64,000 nt of DNA from Motacilla alba alba (Eukaryota > Chordata > Aves > Passeriformes > Motacillidae), in contig NC_052027.1 in assembly GCF_015832195.1 (NCBI RefSeq), positions 20,806,688 through 20,870,687 on the forward strand, read 5' to 3'. The translations under genes were made by a program, and so were the position numbers. Shown in pieces: positions 51,901 through 61,137 of the stretch (the first letter of the stretch is position 1; every line of letters starts with the position of its first letter). Below the pieces are notes generated by a model. The model saw nothing but the letters and a program-made list of their open reading frames with translations. It made no database searches and was not told the DNA's origin.

Positions 51901-54900
51901 TAGGATTGTGGAAGCCCTTAGCTGACTTTAATTTTGTCTCCATCCAAGATTAGAAGTTTTTTCTCCCTAAAAAGAGCTACCCATTTTTGAAAGCTTCACA
52001 TCAGGAAGGGTGGCCTTCCTCCATACATGGCGGCACCACTGCAAGGTATTATTAACTCCACCCACTTCCAACAGCTCCACACTTACTAGTGGGACTAACA
52101 CCCCCCCCCCACTTCTCTACCAATACTTAAAATCATTAATTGGTTACCAAAACTGATTGAGCTAATATAGATGATTTTGTGGGCAGAGAAGGATGCAGCA
52201 CAGATCATCTGGTGTGCCACTCCACACCACCTCACGCCATGCCTGCCGCGCCTGTCTCCTCCACCTCATGGGAGGAGACAGGCACGCCAGGCATGTGGTC
52301 ACAGGATGAGTGCCCTCCTGCCCATGGACTGGCTGCACGATTGTGTGCCCCTGATCATGGCAGGGACTGTGGCATTAAACTGCTGCTGAAGAGACCATTC
52401 TCTCCCATGACCACTTGGCACAGGGAACGTGCCAGCCCTGTGACTGCTCCTCTTACATGAGATGCCAGACACAACTGGTCAGCAAGCAGGAGGTGAGGCA
52501 GGCTGGCTGCATGTGGCACGAAGAGTTGTGTCAGGAAGAGGGCAGCTGGAGTAGGGACCTGCAGAAGCAACACAACAGTCAGAGACACAGCAAAACTCCT
52601 CTAATTACCTTTTCTGCTTCTTCATTGGTAAGAATTTGGGGATAGACTCTGTTGAGCTGAAGAACAATCTTATCAACCACTTGCTCATTCAGTCGGCTAG
52701 TGCTTGTAAGGAAATACATGTCATGCTGCAGCCGATGACAATACGACTGATCTAGAGATAAAATAACACAGAAGAAACCAAAGCAGTTAATTAATAAGCC
52801 ATTTTTAAATTCCATACATTTAATTTTCCTACCAGTGATTAAATAGCTAAAATAAAATTATCAACACCACCTAATATTAGCAAGCTGAACTATGTGTTAA
52901 GGAAACATAACACTGCCATGTGCTTTCAAAGACTCATCCACTTGAAATTACACAAATCAGAACTTCTGGCTGGTCACTCCTACTGCCTCTCTCCTTCCAA
53001 AGAGAGAAGGCTTTAAATCATTTCAAAGTCAAGCTCTGATGGATATTTATCAAATACAGCCTTAAAGTTAATAAATCACAGAAGATAAATACTCTATCAC
53101 TTACAAAGTCATATTATGACGTTTAAGGCACCTGTAAGATGCTTCTCTCATCCAATGGGATGCTCTCATTCTGCTCTTGGAAATAACAAGGCTCATAAAA
53201 AAACTTATCATACATGACCATAAGGTGCCAGACTGTCTGCTAGAGCAGCTATAGAAAAAACATCAGGGACACCCTTTCTTAAGTTCTTCAAACAGGAAGT
53301 TTGTTTTTTTCACAATTCCTAACAGAGGAAGGGACATGCCATACCCTGGCAGCAGCCAGAATGTTGGACAAACCCTTGCGCTCCTGCTTTATATGCCTGT
53401 TCTGAGGTGTGTGGGCCCCTGAAAGCTGTCACTAGCCACTGGCACAACGCAAACTAGAACTTTCAAGTTATATTGGTTGCCAAAAACCCCTTTGTAATTT
53501 TGTTTCCGCTTAACTATTTTTAGCATAAAAACCCTCATGTTGCTTTCTGTACAAGAAACATCAAACAGGATTTTGTTTGTCACAATCCCCTGCATACATT
53601 TCTTCATGATCTACTTTCACTGCCTTTCTGGATAAAGCCACAGGGCCCTAAGGAGCTGCACTGCCACTTCATATTTATCCCAGTAAATTAATAAATACAG
53701 CTGCGTTTAAAATTTGTAGGCTGAGATCAGCCCTTCCTTGTCCCACTGCAACATGCAAGCACCCTCATCCACACCCAGGCCCTGGGAGCTGCCAGCCACC
53801 TTTAGCCAGGCAGGTACACACTCTCAATTAATAACTCCACCAGTATTTACATAAGGACTATGGACAGTGTCTCTGACACCACTGTACCTTTATATATGAT
53901 TTCATCTTTGGTTGGTTTTCCCCTTAAAAGCCCTCTTAAGTTTATCAAGCAAACAAACAGGATCATTAAGGAGATAAATTTAAACAACAGACACAAAACG
54001 CAGTACAGCTCTCTGATGTTCTCTGGAAAACACAGAACTTGCAAACATCCATTCCAGAAACCTCAGTGGTGTCTGCTGTGCAGTGCAAACATGAGCTGCT
54101 ACTTCCTGTAAAACCCCTGAGTGATTTTCATAAACATTATACAGGAAAGCTGGCAACCAAAACCTGGAAGGTTTGGATCTGACGATCAAACCATTTGTAT
54201 GTGTTCATGACAACTCCTTTCAGAAGCATTTCAGGAAAGAGGAAAAAGTCTCTCTCAACAAAATGTTAGCTTAACACTAATTTAGTTTTGCCTTTTCCCT
54301 TTCAAGACCCCAAGAAAGGGATGCCAAGGATTTAAGAAAAAGACTGGCTGCAGAGAAATGGTCTTGAGATGATCAGATGGCACTGGTTACCATATGCACC
54401 CATGAAGAGCAACTGGTCTGCTCATCTGGGCTGAAAGGATGAGAGAGAGATGAAAAACAAGACACCATCCTCCTCTGCTACTCTCACCCACTGCCATGTG
54501 CTACAGGCAAGTTACCAGAAGTCAAGGGCCTCTGACAGCAAGTTAAGAATCATTTAGGTTGGAAAATAACCTTAAGACTATTGAGTCCAACCATCAATCC
54601 AATATCATCACCATGTTCAGCACTAAACCATGTCCTGGAGTGCCACATCCATATGTTTTTTGAACATTTCCAGGGATGGTGACTCCACCACTGCCCTGGG
54701 CAGCCTGTACCAGGCGCGGGCAACCCATACCAGGCCTGGGCAATCCTTTCAATGAACAAATTTTCCTTAATATCCAACCTAAACCTGCCCTGGTGCAACC
54801 TGAGGCTGTTACCTCTCATCTTGTCACTTGGTGCTTGGGAGGAGACTGACACCCACCTGGCTACACCCACCTGTCAGGGAATTGTAGACTTCAACAACTG

Positions 54901-55480
54901 CAGTGAGCAAAATATTAAAAAGTATTTGATACTAGAGTGCGACATTAGGTTACACACAGTCCCAGTCCTCCAGGCTACATATGATGACTAAAACAACCAG
55001 ACCCCCGAGTTACCACGGTAACTAACCTGTGCGCTCCCCAGGCAGAGGCACAATCCCAGCGAGCTGGATGGAGGCTGGGAGTAAACAGCAAATTTCGCTG
55101 CCACACAACACGCAGCCAGTGTGTCAGGGTGTGAAACGTGGCACTGCCCGGCTACACCGGAGACACCAGGCCGGGCCTCTGCAGGCGCCCGCTGCCCCGA
55201 GCCCCGCGCCTAGCCCAGCCCCGCCCGCCGTCCCAGGGGCCCGCCCGTGCGAGGCCCGGCAGAGCTGCCCGGGCCGGGCCGGGCCATGCCCCGAGGCGGT
55301 CACCCCGACCCACGGCCGGGCCGCGGCCGCGCACAAAACCGCCGGGGCCACCGCGGGGCGCGGGGCCACCGCGAATCGGCGCTGCGGCCCCGTTGGCTCC
55401 GGCCGGGCCTGGGAGCGCGGCGGCGCTCACCAAGCCGCCGAGGGTCCCCGGACCCTGCCCGTCCCGCACTCACCGGCCAT
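45847..55480 (-). CDS. CARD19: CARD19 (BinCARD / C9orf89) gene, coding span (6 coding exons)
   Basis: Join of complement 55474-55480, 52609-52751, 50553-50706, 48304-48363, 46666-46737, 45847-45959: 549 nt, 182 aa plus stop; the human long isoform is 183 aa. CARD19 is a CARD-domain protein with a C-terminal membrane segment, described as mitochondrial and first reported as a BCL10 partner restraining NF-kB signalling (family knowledge). Visible order: CARD about 1-95, including VLQLNRVYPQILTN and FRNPKASL; acidic linker 103-121; one membrane segment about 123-142; basic tail with RRILGFSPIII and RHV, matching the human tail. Cys7 and Cys77 are kept, but residue 63 is Ser where human has Cys63. 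Every junction is GT-AG and in frame. The gene starts in a CpG island and runs towards NINJ1. Confidence 0.96.
45960..46665 (-). other. CARD19: CARD19 intron 5
   Basis: GT-AG intron of 706 bp. No repeat or extra exon was recognised. Confidence 0.85.
46666..46737 (-). CDS. CARD19: CARD19 coding exon 5 (membrane segment)
   Basis: A 72-nt exon between TTTTCTGTAG and TCGG|GTGAGC. It encodes a hydrophobic segment with the family motif AAGLAL, equivalent to the human C-terminal membrane helix. Confidence 0.94.
46738..48303 (-). other. CARD19: CARD19 intron 4
   Basis: GT-AG intron, AT-rich, with a 29-bp tandem duplication at 47191-47239. No extra exon was seen. Confidence 0.85.
47191..47239 (+). 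repeat. 29-bp period tandem duplication
   Basis: GATACAATTAAATTACACAT (47191) and GATACAATTAAGCTACACAT (47220), two mismatches, in CARD19 intron 4. Confidence 0.8.
48304..48363 (-). CDS. CARD19: CARD19 coding exon 4 (acidic linker)
   Basis: A 60-nt exon between TTATTTCTAG and a weaker donor AGGG|GTAAAT. It encodes the acidic linker TPDPTEIDTDKE and ends NDRG, aligning with the human linker that ends NRGP. Both edges are phase 1, so skipping it would keep the frame and remove 20 residues. Confidence 0.88.
48364..50552 (-). other. CARD19: CARD19 intron 3
   Basis: GT-AG intron with a CR1 3' tail at 49196-49265 lying in minus orientation, i.e. sense to the gene. The open frames at 49.2-49.7 kb have no splice or homology support. 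Confidence 0.85.
49196..49265 (-). mobile_element. CR1 3' tail
   Basis: AATCACAGAATCATAAAGG then GACCTCTACGATCACC. Inside CARD19 intron 3. Confidence 0.8.
50553..50706 (-). CDS. CARD19: CARD19 coding exon 3
   Basis: The acceptor is TCTCTTGCAG, the donor TTGA|GTAAGT. It encodes the second half of the CARD, from FRNPKASL through CQEFYRAL to LPSRKIL. Ser63 replaces the human Cys63; Cys77 is retained. Confidence 0.95.
50707..52608 (-). other. CARD19: CARD19 intron 2
   Basis: GT-AG intron. It contains the 58-nt hairpin at 52238-52295 and a run of 10 C at 52101-52110. Confidence 0.85.
52238..52295. repeat. 58-nt near-perfect hairpin
   Basis: The outer 8-bp stem (CATGCCTG/CAGGCATG) and inner 13-bp stem (GCCTGTCTCCTCC and its exact complement) are separated by a 4-nt zone with two mismatches; the loop is 8 nt. 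It lies in CARD19 intron 2. Confidence 0.9.
52609..52751 (-). CDS. CARD19: CARD19 coding exon 2
   Basis: The acceptor is TTATCTCTAG, the donor GAAAAG|GTAATT; phase 1 in, 0 out. It encodes the first half of the CARD, with Cys7, LQLNRVYPQILTN and the ending EEAEK. The open frame continues upstream through the acceptor, but that part is intron. Confidence 0.95.
54546..54870 (-). mobile_element. CR1 LINE fragment
   Basis: Starts GAATCATTTAGGTTGG and runs through CCTGGGCAGCCTGTACC and ACCTGAGGCTGTTACC. It includes a short internal duplication (ACCAGGCGCGGGCAA / ACCAGGCCTGGGCAA). In CARD19 intron 1. Confidence 0.9.
55009..55022. promoter_or_regulatory. RFX-type X-box palindrome
   Basis: GTTACCACGGTAAC: two perfect 6-bp inverted half-sites (GTTACC / GGTAAC) with a 2-bp spacer, matching the full RFX consensus GTNRCC-N(0-3)-RGYAAC. 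It lies about 460 bp inside CARD19 intron 1 at the CpG-island edge. The motif is directly seen; binding is inferred. Confidence 0.6.
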
Positions 55481-55690
55481 GGCAGCCCCGGCCCCGCCCG
55501 GCCCGCGGGCTGCGGCCTTCGGACGGCGGCCTTCGGCCTTCCTGCCGGGCCGGGCCGGGCCGGGGCGGGGCGGAGCGGCCGGCGCTGGGCACCGCCTCCC
55601 GGGCCCGGAGGCGGCGGGGGGAACGGAGCGCAGGGCTGGGGGTAACCGGGCGGGCCCCCCTGAGCCCCCCGTAGCCCACATCGGCGTTCC
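55040..55690 (-). promoter_or_regulatory. CARD19: CpG island at the CARD19 5' end
   Basis: Very GC- and CpG-dense block with several GGGCGGGG/GGGCCGGG motifs upstream of and around the CARD19 ATG (55480). No TATA box. Long open frames on both strands (up to 242 codons) follow from the base composition. Bidirectional activity is possible but unsupported. Confidence 0.8.
55474..55480 (-). CDS. CARD19: CARD19 coding exon 1 (7 coding nt)
   Basis: ATGGCCG|GTGAGT: only Met, Ala and the first base of Asp are coded here. The split codon joins AT of exon 2 to give MADQSYC, matching human MTDQTYC. The Kozak context is strong (GCC before ATG, G after). It lies in the CpG island, as expected for a first exon. 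Confidence 0.9.
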
Positions 55691-56124
55691 CATCACTTTG
55701 ACCTTCGACGTAAAACGCTTCTTCAAATGTCTGTCCTCAATAGCCCGTCCCGTGTAGAAGCATGAATTTACACTTGCACAACCACAAGTTTTTAAACAAT
55801 GCATGATTAGTAAAGCCGCGATTTCCTTTTCCAGAAGAAATTACACTGTCCAAAATACCATGTCTACATCTTCACAACATCCATGTAGAATTTATATTTT
55901 CCTTGTGCTGCAGCACAACACGCATTTAAGTGCAGCTGGACATGTAAGGTACGCTGGGCAGGTAGTAACTCAAGCCCAAAGAGCAGGGACAATTTCTCTC
56001 ATAGAAAAAGTTTCAGTGAAGCATATAATTAATTGGGATAGTTAACTTTGTGAGTGACAAAGTACAAGCAAATCTGTGGATGTAAAACTGGCTATTTGCC
56101 CCAAATTTCATCAACAATTAATTA

Positions 56125-56160
56125 CCTAGCAAGGAATGGAGGACAATATGCCTTGCTAGG
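56125..56160. repeat. 10-bp inverted repeat, 16-nt loop
   Basis: CCTAGCAAGG at 56125-56134 and CCTTGCTAGG at 56151-56160, upstream of CARD19. Confidence 0.85.
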
Positions 56161-56459
56161 GATAAATGCTGCAGAGGATTGAAGCATTGCCAATTGCTGT
56201 GACATTCATGGTGCATATCCTTGAGAAGATCGGTAGAGTATATACATCCTGAGTTTATCCTATTTACCCTCCGGAATCCAGATCTTCCTAACAGCATGAA
56301 AATACATTTTCAAATTATTATTATTGCACATGCGGACCTTGATCATGCCTGCATTGGTGTGATTTTGGCAATGTATTTTAGTAAAGAAACAGGAACTTTG
56401 TGAAAAGTAACTTGGAATTTTGTAATTCTTTTGTGATATATTTTTAAGGGTTTTCGGAT

Positions 56460-56572
56460 GGAGCTGAGCTACCTGGCACAGTGGAAAGCGCCCCTGCCCA
56501 TGGCAGGGGTTTGGAACAAAATTATCTTTAAGATCCCTTCCAATCCAAACCATTCTTGTATTCTATGATTCA
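56460..56572 (+). mobile_element. CR1 3' fragment
   Basis: CCTGCCCATGGCAGGGGTTT, then CCCTTCCAATCCAAACC and the terminal ATTCTATGATT. Confidence 0.85.
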
Positions 56573-57029
56573 CTTCCATATGTATATTAAAACATTACAG
56601 CAAGAGGGGTTGCCTAATACTAAGAAGCAGTGGAAGAATGCCATGCTGAGGATTTGTTTTTATGACCCCTTCATACCTCTTTGAATTCATTGCATTTTGT
56701 GCTCTGCTAAAAAGTTTCCCTGGAAACTTTTATAAATTTTAGAAGTTTTAAATTTAAAAGCTTTTAGAACTTTTTAAACTAATCGAATCTAAACCACTAA
56801 ACAGCAAACCTGGTCATCTTAGTGTGATGTGGACTGAAATCTCTAATATAAATCTAAATGTTTTTCAGCACAGTGATTCAAAGCACAGTGAGTGAAGTGG
56901 AAGCGAAAATCAACCCCTCAGGAATGCTGCGATGTACAGTGCCACACTGCCTGGAGATATTTTTGTCTTCAGACTCAGATAAACACACAAGAAGCAGAGG
57001 TTAAACATATCTCCTCCTCATGCCGGTGG

Positions 57030-57330
57030 CACGCAAGACCTCTGCAGCAGGATCGCTGTCAGGTTCGCTTTGCACAGACAGATCCTTGCGGAGCCACACG
57101 TTCACAGCAGAGGCCGCCGCCGTGCCGGTGCTCCCCGGGAGGGAAGGACCAGGCTGGGGCTGGCCCCGAACGCCCTTCCATGGTGACAGTCACACCCCGT
57201 GACAGTCACAGCGCACAGCCGGGTGCGGAAGCCGCATCCCGGCCGCGGTGACGGCGAGCGACGCGAACAGCGAGGCGAGAAACGCGCCCCTCAAACCGCT
57301 CCGGAGAGAGCGGCACGCCGCGAACCCCCG
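57030..57330. promoter_or_regulatory. CpG-rich patch without an assigned gene
   Basis: Locally CpG-dense DNA flanked by AT-rich sequence, about 1.6-1.9 kb upstream of the CARD19 start. It contains two GTGACAGTCAC palindromes at 57183-57193 and 57199-57209. It may be a distal promoter or enhancer, or the first exon of an unrecognised transcript. No conserved coding frame was recognised. Confidence 0.45.
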
Positions 57331-57944
57331 CTTCCTGACAGAGCACAGTGCCCTTTCAAAACCGATTCATTTCAGAGTTCTGCCTCCGAATTTAGTGGCC
57401 ATGCGAAGCGACCTGCACTTTTCATTTCCCAGCAGAATGATTTCCTGCTTAGATAATCTCAAAAGCCAGTACTGTTTCCCCCCACTAAAGCGACCGATTT
57501 ATTTGAGTGAATTATTTGACTTACTAAATAACACCCTTGTCCTGGCAACATTATCATGTAGTGTTTTGTTTAATCTGTTAATTGTTGGATCACAATACGC
57601 TTTGTTGTTTTCCCACCGCCAGAGGACTGAATCTCTTTAGCAACAAATCTAGATAGCGCAAGCATTTCCTCTAACAGTCTTTCTTTGTGCTTAAGAAAAC
57701 ACAATAAAGTATTTCTTAAAAGGTCAGATAGCGCACTAGGCTCCCTTCAGTAAGTTTCAGTCAATAATTTACAAAAAAAAGCTCTAAGAAAGGGGGAAAA
57801 CGTGAAAGCAGTGACGGGCTGGCCACTCCCGTCAGAGCCACTGCCTCTCTGTCTCTGAACTCCTGCACCTTTCAGACCCTTGTTTTGCCCAAATTCCTCG
57901 TTACCAATGTGCACTTACAGCTTCTGTAGAGCATCATCCATCGG

Positions 57945-58145
57945 TTTCAGGGTGGGTGTGTGCCGTGCCCGGCACACGTCCCACGCGGGACGGTCGCAGT
58001 GCAATTCTCCTTGACGGGATAAGCGGAGGTCACGGGCAACTTGGAGAAACGAAAGTAAACAGGGAGGGAGTGAGTCCAGTCGTGACAGCCGGCCGAGCTC
58101 CGCTGGGAGCGATTGGCGACTGCTCCTCTGCGCCTGGGAGTCAGC
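57945..58145. promoter_or_regulatory. Second CpG-rich patch without an assigned gene
   Basis: Short stretch with many CpGs (CGCGGGACGGTCGC and GACAGCCGGCCG type sequence) in otherwise AT-rich DNA, separated from the first patch by about 600 bp. No coding exon or clear TATA box was recognised. Confidence 0.35.
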
Positions 58146-58465
58146 AGCAATTTGCTGGTGATTTTAGGGGACGTGTAATTAGCTCTAAAAACCAAGATGT
58201 TTGTTTCCTCAGAGTTATGAAGGCTTTTTGTGTGTATGCTAATAATTTCCAGAGTTGCTTTGCATATAAAATGGGTTATTTTCCAATCTTATTTATATAG
58301 TCAGAGTATGATTATTGGTATGATTATTATTTGTTGGCTAGAAGGAGATGAAGAACAAAAGTTCTCTGACTTCAAACACAAAAGCAGAAGCTGTGATGCA
58401 AATTCCCATCTCTTTATTCCTAACCAGTTAAGCCAAACCATGAAATGGGAACAGAACTGACTTGC

Positions 58466-58668
58466 ATGAAACTTCCCCCAGAGAGTGCTGGGCACTCTCC
58501 GGGCTCCCCACGGAATGGGCACTGCCCCGAGGCTGCCAGAGCTCCAGGAGGGTTTGGACAGCACTGCCAGGGATGCCCAGGGTGGGATTGTTGGGGGGTC
58601 TGTGAGGACCAGGGGTTGGAGTCCATGATCCCTCAGGGTCCATTTCAGCTCAGGATATTCTATGATAG
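58466..58668 (+). mobile_element. CR1 LINE fragment
   Basis: Closely resembles the copy at 25190-25580 (CTTCCCCCAGAG..., GATGCCCAGGGTGGGATTG) and ends GGATATTCTATGATAGCC. Confidence 0.9.
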
Positions 58669-59289
58669 CCTGGAGCATCCACAGGTCTGGAAACCCCTGG
58701 TCAGTTTAAACTTCCTGTATATTCACCTTGTACCTGGTGAATTACACACCCCTGGTTCTGCTCTGGGATACCCTATCATTGGAAATTTTAATAGCATTAG
58801 TAAAACAAGAAGATGATGCAGATAATGAAAAAAATGTGTATCTCTTATTCCTGCCACAAGAGAATAATGGGCATCTAGAGTAAGTTCATGTATACTGATC
58901 ACAAATAGTCCTGGTAAATATTGCACAGATTCTGGAGAATGAACAACCAGTTTCACAAACATGTTCAATACTGCACCTGGCTCCCTATTAAAGCACAAAT
59001 CAAATTGCTCCCATGAAAAATACTCAGCTAATTATTTTTTAAAAACCAAACAATTGAATTCTTTGAAGATAGGAAGCAAACAAAGCTGTTAGAGCATCCT
59101 CCCCTTAAAATAGGTGCATAAATAAACAGTTGACAGATTTGGCAAACTGACATTCTGCAGAGCTGTGGGAACAAAACCACTTCAGGTACGTGTCCTCACA
59201 TGGAAGTCATCCCTATGCCAGTTCTGGGCCTCATCTGACCCCCACAGCCAGGAACGAATGGGAGGATGGTGTGCAGCCTGTGTGAAGTA

Positions 59290-60059
59290 AAGCCCTGGGC
59301 GTGGGTTAGTGTAGGTCCCTTAGAGTTCTTGGGTCATCCTTGAGGGAGAGTTGCTAGGGTGCGATGGTCTGCTCAGATGGGTGGATGCCTTTATCTTTTG
59401 TAAAAGGAATTTTGGGGATTTTAGTTGTTGTAGTGGTTTGGGGATTTTAGTTGTAGTCTTGTTTATGTTTCCTGTTTAGTTAAATGTTTACAGAAATACG
59501 TAGGAGAGGCCTTTTTAATAAATAAAGAAAGGGGAGTTATGGAGGCCTGTGGGCCTGCTAGGGCTATGCTCTGGAAGAATGTCCACTGGACTCAACCTCT
59601 CCCATGGAGTCCTGAGACATGATGTCAGTAAACCCCAGTGCCACTCCCCCTGTTGGCCCATTAGCTGTTCAACCATATGTGGTCCTGTTAACCATATGTG
59701 GTCAAGGTTCTAGCAGTTTCTTTACCCCTGTCTGTTCACACTTGTGTTTCCCTTTTGGTCACTGTAATCCTTTTCCCCGCTGACATCTTCAGGTGATTGG
59801 TTGTTGCTGTTGGCTCTGCCCCTTTGTACCAGCATATAGTCCTGGACCCTCTACCTCTCCCTGTTTTTGTCCTTGGACGCTTTTGGTGTGCAGGTGAAAT
59901 AAGCTACCACTGGAAATCTATACAAAGGCCCTTCCTGCCTCCACTGTCTCACATAACCAGCTGTTGAGTGTGAGTGTGCTGTGTGCTTGGTGGAGCGCTG
60001 TCCTCGTGGGAACACTTAAGGAAGGTTTCCGCAACCTACCATCTCCCCATGCTGCAACA
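59290..60059 (+). mobile_element. 3' end of an endogenous retrovirus: internal remnant, polypurine tract and LTR
   Basis: A polypurine tract (AAAGAAAGGGGAG, about 59525-59536) lies directly before an LTR-like unit from TGGAGGCCTG (59540) to GCTGCAACA (60059), about 520 bp. Upstream sequence from about 59290 looks like noncoding 3' internal retroviral DNA; no pol or env frame is intact. The U3 part contains a 14-bp direct repeat (AACCATATGTGGTC at 59671-59684 and 59690-59703). The poly(A) signal is weak (AATAAG). The 5' part and 5' LTR are missing. Confidence 0.55.
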
Positions 60060-61022
60060 GGTTAGAAGCTACTGCAGACTCCAGCTCATAGATACAGCAT
60101 AAGTCCTGTGGGAAAGGCTTCTGTGAGCAGTGTGCAAGTCATCAGTTTTACAAAATACACAAGGAAATGCAAGTGTTCTGTAGCAGAAATAGGAGCTTGA
60201 ATCCCGTTGGAACCACCAGCCAGCAAACATTTAAGGGTTACAAGGTTTTAAATGTCTATTTTAGAGGCGCAGCTGCTTTCATCTCCTTCCTCCACAGCAC
60301 TTACTTCCCTTCCGACAATAAATTATGTTTGCACGAGCAATAAAGCTAACTCCAGGGGGTGCAGCCATCAGAACTAAGCACAGTCCCAGAGGGAGCCAAG
60401 CCACAGATCTTCCACAAACAGTTTGGGTGTTGCTTCCTTATCTTGGTGTAACTTTGCTGCCTCTTGCGTTAGCTGCCCAAATAAATGATAGTCATTTAGC
60501 TCTGGCACAGGGACAGTGAATTTACCTGCCTTCTGGGGTGCTTCCCGTGGCTGCCAGCATCCCTGGCAGCTCAAGGGTACATTTTTTGTCCCATCCAACA
60601 TTACTCAGCTTCTCCTCATGCAGAACAGGAGCCAGGCTGTCTGCTCACACGAGTTGTTGACCCAAACATCCCAACAGGGAATGTATTTCACTTGCAGTCA
60701 TATTATTGCATTTTAAATCCACATAATAAAATTAAAACACCAGGGAACTAAATAATGGAATTCTGTGAACATAATCATAGAGATGGGAAGAGGAAGGAAA
60801 TTCAAAGGAGCTACAGACAGGCAGGATCAAGGATATCCTGGCCACTCTTCACATGTGTACCTTAAGCATAATATTGCAAGTAGGGCAGAACACCTCCCTC
60901 TCATGCCTATAACTCTTTTTAATCCTAGGCTGAGATGTATCTTCTTTGTGAAGGACTTGTTTAACCATTTGTTCTATACTTCAGGGGATCAGAGAAACCC
61001 TTCCATTCTGGTACTTTTGAGC
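60060..61022. other. Intergenic DNA between the LTR and the microsatellite
   Basis: No gene was recognised. A minus-strand open frame at 60374-60601 has no splice sites or familiar motif. Confidence 0.5.
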
Positions 61023-61092
61023 TTCTCTTCTCTTCTCTTCTCTTCTCTTCTCTTCTCTTCTCTTCGCTTCGCTTCGCTTCGCTTCGCTTCGC
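61023..61092 (+). repeat. (TTCTC)8(TTCGC)6 compound pentanucleotide microsatellite
   Basis: Eight TTCTC units at 61023-61062 switch abruptly to six TTCGC units at 61063-61092. Each of the latter carries a CpG. Confidence 0.95.
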
Positions 61093-61137
61093 TTTTCTCT
61101 CTCCTTATTAAAGTTAAATTTGCCCTTTTACATTTCC

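Larger units (their letters stand above)
52752..55473 (-). other. CARD19: CARD19 intron 1
   Basis: GT-AG intron between the 7-nt coding exon and exon 2. It contains a CR1 fragment (54546-54870), the X-box palindrome at 55009-55022 and part of the CpG island. Confidence 0.85.

Noticed and set aside
52579..52815. Minus-strand frame starting at a Met 64 nt upstream of CARD19 exon 2
   Set aside because: The upstream part lies before a good TAG acceptor and the human protein aligns only from the acceptor on.
55029..55757. 242-codon + strand frame and overlapping minus-strand frames in the CARD19 CpG island
   Set aside because: Pro/Arg/Gly/Ala-rich translation in all frames is what CpG islands produce; no homology and it runs antisense over the CARD19 start.
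57248..57640. 130-codon + frame beginning in the orphan CpG patch, hydrophobic at its end
   Set aside because: It starts with GTG rather than ATG, has no splice context and no recognisable homology.
60374..60601. Minus-strand frame that looked protein-like, considered as a SUSD3 exon
   Set aside because: No sushi-domain cysteines or membrane segment and no match to the SUSD3 tail.
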